The position numbers and the translations under genes were made by a program. From Clostridia bacterium (GTDB lineage Bacteria > Bacillota > Clostridia > Oscillospirales > CAG-272): a DNA stretch of 9,898 bases. The notes beneath the pieces are model-generated. The model did no database searches, had not been told where the DNA came from, and worked only from the letters and a program-made list of their open reading frames with translations. The DNA lies in NCBI GenBank assembly GCA_017625275.1, contig JAGALI010000086.1, forward strand, positions 1 through 9,898. Direction: 5' to 3'. This document shows positions 6,500-9,898 of this stretch, piece after piece (within the stretch, counting starts at the first letter, position 1; each line of letters opens with the position of its first letter).

Positions 6500-7990
6500 T
6501 TAGTTATTTTCGGTAAGCTTTCCCTCTACCTCTATGTCATCCTTTTTGGATTGAAATCTTGAAAAGACCATTGAGCCTAGTGCGAATAGAGCTATTACGT
6601 TAGGGATAACCATAAGGTTATTAAATAGGTCTGAAAGTCCCCAAACGAGTCCGTTTGAGCCGATTGAGCCAAGGAAAACGCATATGATTGTTATAACTGA
6701 ATAAACAATTGTCGCTTTTTTACCAAAGAGATAGTTGAAGTTGATTTTTCCAAAGAAATTCCAGCTAATAATTGTTGAAAATGCGAAGAAGAATAGGCAA
6801 ACAGCAACAAATATTGAGCCAACTGCGTTTCCTACTGTGGAATTTCCTCCAAACAATGTTGTAAAGGTCATTTGGAATGATTTCTGAACCATGTTTGCAT
6901 CATTATAGGAAAGTCCGTTTGCTATCTGTGCAAAGGATATATTATCAGTTCCTACGATGTCTGCCAATGGACCGTTTCCTGTATAGAGTGTGCATAAAAC
7001 GATAATTGCTGTGAGAGTAAGAACAATAAATGTATCTATGAAAACTCCTACCATTGCTACTACGCCCTGGTCGTGTGGGTCCTTAACATCTGCTTGAGCG
7101 TGTGCGTGAGGTGTCGAGCCCATACCAGCCTCGTTTGAGAAGAGTCCCCTTTGTGCACCCTTTTGAATTGCAAGCACGATTGCAGAGCCGAAGCCTCCAC
7201 CAATGATTGCATGTGGCACAAAAGCATACTTGAAGATGAGTCCAAATGCTGGGAAGAAATTTTTGATATTTACAATTATTACTAAAAGTCCACCTACAAT
7301 ATAAAGAATTGCCATTATAGGAACTAGCTTTTCTGTTACTGATGCTATTCTCTTTATTCCACCGATAAAGATTATACCTGCCAAAACAGCAATCAATATA
7401 CCGATAATCCAAGTGAAATCAGATATATCCTTTCCAAAGGAATCGAATACTCCTGCCACATTTGAGGTAATAGAATTTGATTGAACCATTGAGCCAATAA
7501 AGCCTAGAGCTATTGTTATTGCAACTGCAAAGAAGCCTGCAAGGATTTTTCCACCCTTTCCAGTGAAAGCCTTCTTTATGTAATATACAGGTCCACCATG
7601 AACCTCGCCATTTTCATCAACTATTTTGGTTTTTTGAGCCAAAACAGCCTCGGCATAGTTAGTTGCCATTCCCAAAAATGCAATAATCCACATCCAGAAA
7701 ATTGCGCCAGGACCACCTACAAGAATTGCACCACATGCGCCAACTATGTTTCCTGTTCCTACCTGAGCTGCAACGGCTGTTGCAAGTGCCTGGAATGAGG
7801 ATAGTCCCTTTTTACCATTCTCTGTTCCTTTTTTAGAAAAAACTCTTTTAAAGCCTTCTCCAAGACATCTTACTTGAACAAATCTAGTTTTGATTGAATA
7901 ATAAAGGCCTACACCAACTAACAAAAATACAAGAATATATCCAGATAGATATGTATTTATGCTGTTTACAATTTTTTCAAGCGTTTCCAT
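6500..7990 (-). CDS. Sodium:alanine/glycine symporter (AGCS family)
   Basis: This 496-residue membrane protein imports alanine or glycine with sodium. It has many hydrophobic segments (for example about 15-33, 150-170, 193-213, 222-242, 310-335, 390-410, 428-445). AGCS signatures are plain: QVGTGNIVGACGAILVGGPG (76-95) followed by ATNYAEAVLAQK, and RGLFSNEAGMGSTPHAHAQA (281-300). The frame is open 13 codons further up, but that start would lie in the leader terminator. AAAGGAGA (8002-7995) sits 4-5 bp before the ATG at 7990, so the shorter start is chosen. The C-terminus is short, charged and cytosolic. A glycine riboswitch leader precedes it, which makes glycine the likeliest physiological substrate (inference), with alanine also probable from the family. 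It is transcribed alone. Confidence 0.95.
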   Translation of the reverse strand: METLEKIVNSINTYLSGYILVFLLVGVGLYYSIKTRFVQVRCLGEGFKRVFSKKGTENGKKGLSSFQALATAVAAQVGTGNIVGACGAILVGGPGAIFWMWIIAFLGMATNYAEAVLAQKTKIVDENGEVHGGPVYYIKKAFTGKGGKILAGFFAVAITIALGFIGSMVQSNSITSNVAGVFDSFGKDISDFTWIIGILIAVLAGIIFIGGIKRIASVTEKLVPIMAILYIVGGLLVIIVNIKNFFPAFGLIFKYAFVPHAIIGGGFGSAIVLAIQKGAQRGLFSNEAGMGSTPHAHAQADVKDPHDQGVVAMVGVFIDTFIVLTLTAIIVLCTLYTGNGPLADIVGTDNISFAQIANGLSYNDANMVQKSFQMTFTTLFGGNSTVGNAVGSIFVAVCLFFFAFSTIISWNFFGKINFNYLFGKKATIVYSVITIICVFLGSIGSNGLVWGLSDLFNNLMVIPNVIALFALGSMVFSRFQSKKDDIEVEGKLTENN

Positions 7991-8010
7991 TTTATCTCCT
8001 TTATATAAAC

Positions 8011-8038
8011 AAAAAAGCAGAGTGAACAAGCACTCCGC
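8011..8038 (-). terminator. Riboswitch-controlled terminator before the symporter
   Basis: The leader RNA pairs GCGGAGTG (8038-8031) with CACTCTGC (8024-8017) over a 6-nt loop, 8 bp with one G-U, followed by six U (8016-8011). The symporter SD begins 8 nt further on. The 5' arm is also complementary to the 5' strand of aptamer helix P1, which gives the switch. Confidence 0.9.
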
Positions 8039-8072
8039 AGACTAATATATACTTTGTATATATAAAAATTAA

Positions 8073-8150
8073 ACTCTGTCCTTTTGCCTGAGAGATTAAC
8101 GCATTTGCGCCTTGCCCCTTCGGCACTCATTTTCTGAGATTCTCCGGAGT
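8073..8150 (-). promoter_or_regulatory. Glycine riboswitch aptamer (single, probable OFF switch)
   Basis: Read on the minus strand, this segment shows the conserved glycine aptamer blocks: CTCCGGAGA, GTGCCGAAGGGGCAAGG and CTCTCAGGCAAAAGGACAGAG. Helix P1 is ACUCCG (8150-8145) with CAGAGU (8078-8073), one C-A mismatch. P3-type hairpins form around CTCAGAAAATGAG and CGCAAATGCG. Only one complete aptamer is present; the usual tandem partner is absent. Upstream AGCACUCCG (8153-8145) is perfectly complementary to CGGAGUGCU (8037-8029) in the terminator. When glycine holds P1, that strand is occupied and the terminator forms; without glycine the 9-bp antiterminator can form. The prediction is therefore repression of the importer gene by glycine, as reported for transporter-linked members of this class. 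Identity is firm; the direction is inferred from pairing only. Confidence 0.95.
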
Positions 8151-8157
8151 GCTATCC

Positions 8158-8185
8158 AGCCTCAGTCGTATTAGCTTCAGAGGCT
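8158..8185 (-). promoter_or_regulatory. Upstream stem of the glycine leader, possible ghost-aptamer remnant
   Basis: Just 5' of the aptamer the RNA pairs AGCCTC (8185-8180) with GAGGCT (8163-8158) over a 16-nt loop, followed by a 7-nt linker to the antiterminator strand. Singlet glycine riboswitches are known to retain a reduced 'ghost' second aptamer that docks on the functional one. This stem is in the right place for one, but I cannot prove tertiary contacts from sequence. Confidence 0.5.
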
Positions 8186-8217
8186 TTCATTTAGCTTTTT
8201 ATTATTTTTTCTATGGC

Positions 8218-8246
8218 ATTATAGCACATAATTTTAGCTTTGTCAA
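8218..8246 (-). promoter_or_regulatory. Promoter of the glycine riboswitch-symporter unit
   Basis: Minus strand TTGACA (8246-8241), 17-bp spacer, TATAAT (8223-8218), plus a TG dinucleotide one base before the -10 box: a full-consensus sigma-A promoter with extended -10. The start should fall near 8211. Such a strong promoter fits control being exerted downstream by the riboswitch. Confidence 0.92.
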
Positions 8247-8300
8247 TATTATTTTCAGGGAAATATCTAGCAATTTAATATTTCCTTTCATATTATATAT

Positions 8301-8322
8301 CGAGGAGCTTTCACGCTTCTCG
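8301..8322 (+). promoter_or_regulatory. 5' UTR hairpin next to the DUF11 gene ribosome site
   Basis: CGAGGAGC (8301-8308), loop TTTCAC, GCTTCTCG (8315-8322) form an 8-bp stem with one G-U. The SD AAAGGA (8324-8329) begins two bases after the stem, and the ATG follows 6 bp later. No U-tract follows, so it is not a terminator. I could not find a convincing promoter between this hairpin and the divergent symporter promoter; the stretch 8247-8300 is simply AT-rich. Confidence 0.6.
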
Positions 8323-8335
8323 GAAAGGAATAAAT

Positions 8336-9190
8336 ATGGCTCAATTCACTAATCAGGCACAGCTAACCTATGGCGATGTGGTGACAAATTCCAATATTGC
8401 AGTTGGAGAAATTTTAGAGGCTCTTACCATTTCTAAAACTGCTATTGTTGACACCTATGGCCAAAATGATTCTGTGACCTATATTATTAATATTGTAAAC
8501 TCTGGCGTGGCACTTAACAATCTCAGCGTAAGCGATGACCTTGGCACCTATCGCTTCGGCGATACTGCACTTGTTCCTCTTGATTATGTTGAAGGTTCGG
8601 TAAAATATTTTGTAAATGGAGCTTTACAGTCTCCTCCCTCGGTTTCTAGCTCTGGCACTGTGCTTGTTTTCTCAGGAATAGACATTCCTACGAGCTCAAA
8701 TGTAGCAATCGTTTATGAGGCTACCACAAATGAATATGCACCTCTTGGCCCAGACGGAAGCATTACAAACACCGTAACAGCCTCAGGCTCTGGAATTACT
8801 CCTATTGAAGCAAGTGAAACAATTACTGCTATTAACGCACCACTTTTGACTATCACTAAGAGCATCAGTCCTGTTCCTGTTTCTCCAAATGGTGTTGTAA
8901 CCTATACCTTTGTTATAGAAAACAGAGGAAATGTTGAAATCACTGCCGAGGATAACGCGCAAATCACTGATTTGTTTAACCCAATTCTATCCAATATCAA
9001 TGTAACCTATAATGGCGTTGCATGGACAGAGGGCGAAAATTACACCTATGACGAGGCAACTGGTCAATTTGCAACAGTTCCTGGTCAGGTTGTGATTGGC
9101 GCTGCAAGCTATGTTCAAGACCCAACCACAGGTATTTGGACTCTAACTCCTGCGACAAGCACTCTTGTAGTTACAGGAAACATTGGTTAA
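8336..9190 (+). CDS. DUF11 repeat-domain protein, no signal peptide
   Basis: This 284-residue protein contains two DUF11-type repeats. These are immunoglobulin-like beta domains typical of bacterial cell-surface proteins. The first runs about 31-167 (LTISKTA, VTYIINIVNSG, NLSVSDDLG). The second runs about 170-284 (LTITKSISPV, VTYTFVIENRGN, ITDLFNP). The N-terminal 30 residues (FTNQAQLTYGDVVTNSNIA) form a strand-rich leader, not a signal peptide. There is also no transmembrane segment and no LPXTG-type anchor. Composition is extreme: 26 Asp/Glu against three Lys and two Arg, no Cys, no His, and no Met after the start, so it is strongly acidic. The start is fixed by AAAGGA six bases upstream. 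It stands alone between a divergent promoter and its own terminator. Function is unknown. An extracellular or spore-surface structural role is possible from the fold, but the route out of the cell is not evident. Confidence 0.88.
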   Translation: MAQFTNQAQLTYGDVVTNSNIAVGEILEALTISKTAIVDTYGQNDSVTYIINIVNSGVALNNLSVSDDLGTYRFGDTALVPLDYVEGSVKYFVNGALQSPPSVSSSGTVLVFSGIDIPTSSNVAIVYEATTNEYAPLGPDGSITNTVTASGSGITPIEASETITAINAPLLTITKSISPVPVSPNGVVTYTFVIENRGNVEITAEDNAQITDLFNPILSNINVTYNGVAWTEGENYTYDEATGQFATVPGQVVIGAASYVQDPTTGIWTLTPATSTLVVTGNIG

Positions 9191-9192
9191 CA

Positions 9193-9224
9193 AACAAAAA
9201 CGGCTCAAACGAGCCGTTTTTGTT
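9193..9224 (+). terminator. Terminator of the DUF11 gene
   Basis: A 14-bp perfect stem, AACAAAAACGGCTC with GAGCCGTTTTTGTT, encloses a 4-nt AAAC loop two bases after the stop codon. The T run in the 3' arm serves as the U-tract. The A run in the 5' arm means it could also work in the opposite direction. Confidence 0.93.
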
Positions 9225-9410
9225 ATTATGATTACTTAATCAAATGTTCATATAATCAATTATTGTATATATAAGCCATGTTTATATCGTATTTTTGTGA
9301 GTTTTCGACAGTTATGTCTTTTTAAGGCTTAACTTTTTGATTTGCTTATGCTCTGCCTTGCGAGAAAAATCATTATTTAAAAACTTTTTTCAAAAACTTA
9401 AAAATAATGC
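9225..9410. other. AT-rich intergenic stretch with no gene found
   Basis: I see no coding region with an SD and no complete promoter-terminator unit here. Small elements are GACA-GTTA-TGTC followed by TTTTT (9329-9345) and the possible pairing AAGGC (9344-9348) with GCCTT (9356-9360 or so); both are weak. The right end is the A-tract region feeding the tRNA promoter. Confidence 0.6.
9371..9409 (+). promoter_or_regulatory. A-tract inverted repeat, probable UP element of the tRNA promoter
   Basis: CATTATTT (9371-9378) and AAATAATG (9402-9409) form an 8-bp inverted repeat. Inside it AAAAACTT occurs twice (9379-9386 and 9392-9399) at 13-bp spacing. The element abuts the -35 box of a stable-RNA promoter, where AT-rich UP elements that contact the RNA polymerase alpha subunit are expected. 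The repeat itself may be incidental to the A/T content. Confidence 0.5.
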
Positions 9411-9439
9411 TTGACAAACCTACTTTCTTTTGTTATAAT
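9411..9439 (+). promoter_or_regulatory. Promoter of the tRNA-Pro transcript
   Basis: TTGACA (9411-9416), 17-bp spacer, TATAAT (9434-9439): a perfect sigma-A consensus. Transcription should begin near 9446, leaving a leader of about 73 nt before the tRNA. Confidence 0.93.
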
Positions 9440-9459
9440 AGATAGGCAATCGGAAATAA

Positions 9460-9504
9460 GGGAGCGCCTTGCGCGAGTCCCAGTAGCGTCGCGACAACTT
9501 TTTT
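9460..9504 (+). promoter_or_regulatory. Two mutually exclusive hairpins in the tRNA-Pro leader (attenuator-like)
   Basis: Hairpin 1 pairs GGGA and GCGC (9460-9467) with GCGC and TCCC (9471-9474, 9478-9481), with GAG bulged between the two 3' segments. Hairpin 2 pairs TTGCGCGA (9469-9476) with TCGCG and CAA (9489-9493, 9495-9497), one A bulged, and is followed by C and six T (9499-9504). Hairpin 2 has the form of a Rho-independent terminator lying between promoter and tRNA. Both hairpins use the same GCGC (9471-9474), so they cannot coexist. This could be an attenuator, a short separate RNA, or only a processed spacer. Confidence 0.5.
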
Positions 9505-9518
9505 AATTGAATATTTTT

Positions 9519-9594
9519 CGAGATGTAGCGCAGTTGGTAGCGCGCATGCTTTGGGAGCATGATGCCGCAGGTTCGAATCCTGTCATCTCGACCA
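9519..9594 (+). tRNA. tRNA-Pro, anticodon TGG, CCA encoded
   Basis: A full 76-nt cloverleaf. The acceptor stem CGAGATG pairs with CATCTCG (9584-9590), giving the C1-G72 pair and A73 discriminator typical of bacterial tRNA-Pro, then encoded CCA. The D arm is GCGC/GCGC with AGTTGGTA loop. The anticodon stem is CATGC/GCATG with loop TTTGGGA, anticodon TGG at 9552-9554 and G37. The T arm is GCAGG-TTCGAAT-CCTGT. It reads CCA and, by wobble, other proline codons. The minus-strand reading frame over this locus is a by-product of the tRNA, not a gene. Confidence 0.98.
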
Positions 9595-9600
9595 TAAAAG

Positions 9601-9660
9601 GGCGATAAAAAAGATATCGCCGCAAAAAGCCTTGATTTTTCAAGGCTTTTTTGCTTTTTT
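9601..9660 (+). terminator. Terminator of the tRNA-Pro transcript
   Basis: Six bases after CCA comes a 7-bp hairpin, GGCGATA with TATCGCC (9601-9621). It is followed directly by a longer stem GCAAAAAGCCTTG with CAAGGCTTTTTTGC (9622-9654, one base bulged) and six T (9655-9660). The second stem is the terminator proper; the first may mark 3' trailer processing. Confidence 0.92.
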
Positions 9661-9762
9661 CGGGCAAAATTTTTTAGTTCGATTTTGTAGATGAAAAATG
9701 GGTATTTTCCAATACTGAAAGGATTTGAACTCCCGTGAGAACAAAAACCGCCCACCACACAC
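9661..9762. other. Non-coding stretch without recognised elements
   Basis: No open frame with an SD and no convincing sigma-A promoter on either strand. A short GTATT-TTCC-AATAC hairpin occurs near 9702-9715. This is the presumed leader or spacer upstream of the terminator at 9763-9795. Confidence 0.5.
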
Positions 9763-9795
9763 AGCACAGAGAAAGAAAAGCTCTGTGCTTTTTTT
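9763..9795 (+). terminator. Terminator just upstream of the last gene
   Basis: AGCACAGAG (9763-9771), a 9-nt loop, CTCTGTGCT (9781-9789) make a perfect 9-bp stem followed by six further T (9790-9795). It points rightward. No gene ends before it except the already terminated tRNA, and the next start codon is 22 bp downstream, so it may be a leader attenuator. Confidence 0.82.
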
Positions 9796-9817
9796 ATGGC
9801 AAAAATAAGGAGATACA

Positions 9818-9898
9818 ATGAAGCCTACAACAGATATAGAGCAAGTGAAATCGGTAGCTCGTGCCCTGTTGATGACGGAGGTATATAAGACACCGTAC
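9818..9898 (+). CDS. Start of an unrecognised gene (cut by window edge)
   Basis: ATG at 9818 with AAGGAG (9807-9812) five bases upstream opens a frame that runs without stop through 27 codons to the window end. The protein begins MKPTTDIEQVKSVARALL and continues MTEVYKTPY. It is helix-prone, soluble and without a signal peptide. I do not recognise the family. The codons used (CTG, TTG, TCG, CCG, ACG, GCC, CGT) are G/C-ending more often than in the genes to the left, which hints at, but does not prove, a different origin. The strong SD and the terminator just before it support a real gene start. Confidence 0.72.
   Translation, partial: MKPTTDIEQVKSVARALLMTEVYKTPY

Noticed and set aside
7988..8029. 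Longer symporter start 13 codons upstream
   Set aside because: It would begin inside the riboswitch terminator and has no SD; AAAGGAGA fits the ATG at 7990.
8240..8269. TTGTCA ... TATCTA as a plus-strand promoter for the DUF11 gene
   Set aside because: The -10 matches consensus at only three positions and the -35 is largely the complement of the symporter promoter box.
8289..8297. CATATTATA resembling a -10 box of sporulation sigma factors before the DUF11 gene
   Set aside because: No matching -35 element at the expected distance; the region is so AT-rich that this match is expected by chance.
9719..9738. Possible tRNA 3' remnant (minus strand CGGGAGTTCAAATCC resembles a T arm)
   Set aside because: The bases after the TTCAAAT loop (CCTTT) do not pair with GGGAG, no acceptor stem or CCA is seen, and it does not repeat the tRNA-Pro 3' end. 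A chance match is more likely.
9420..9818. Minus-strand reading frame of 132 codons across the tRNA-Pro locus
   Set aside because: It runs antisense through the promoter, leader, tRNA and two terminators; its DRIRTCG-like stretch is the well-known translation of the tRNA complement. No SD precedes it.

Overview
The window reads as an AT-rich chromosomal segment of a Gram-positive Firmicute, most likely class Clostridia. The signs are A/T-ending codons, strong AGGAG-type Shine-Dalgarno (SD) sites, a T-box leader, a glycine riboswitch, Rho-independent terminators and sigma-A promoters with 17-bp spacers. No insertion sequence, CRISPR array or clear prophage gene is visible.

Layout, left to right. 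(1) Positions 1-4485, minus strand: a branched-chain amino acid operon in the transcriptional order promoter, leucine-type T-box leader, leuA, ilvB, ilvN, ilvC; ilvC runs off the left edge. (2) 4571-5744, minus: ilvE as its own unit with promoter and terminator. (3) 5763-6413, minus: a HAD-superfamily phosphatase. (4) 6462-8246, minus: a sodium:alanine/glycine symporter gene behind a single-aptamer glycine riboswitch whose alternative pairings predict that glycine switches it off. (5) 8301-9224, plus: a lone DUF11-repeat protein without a signal peptide, with its own terminator. (6) 9225-9660, plus: an AT-rich gap, a strong promoter, a leader with two mutually exclusive hairpins, tRNA-Pro(UGG) with encoded CCA, and a terminator. 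(7) 9661-9898, plus: a short non-coding stretch, a terminator, then the first 27 codons of an unrecognised gene that is cut by the right edge.

How the genes fit together. IlvB and IlvN form acetohydroxyacid synthase and IlvC performs the next step of Ile/Val synthesis. LeuA commits 2-ketoisovalerate to leucine, and IlvE does the final transamination. The T-box couples leuA-ilvBNC to uncharged leucyl-tRNA, while ilvE lacks such a leader and is probably expressed separately. The symporter imports small amino acids under glycine control. So two RNA sensors, one reading a tRNA and one a metabolite, act on amino acid supply within 4 kb.

I did not find a plainly new multi-gene system. The least explained items are the two-hairpin leader in front of tRNA-Pro, the terminator sitting 22 bp before the last start codon, the solitary DUF11 protein, and the detailed wiring of the singlet glycine switch.
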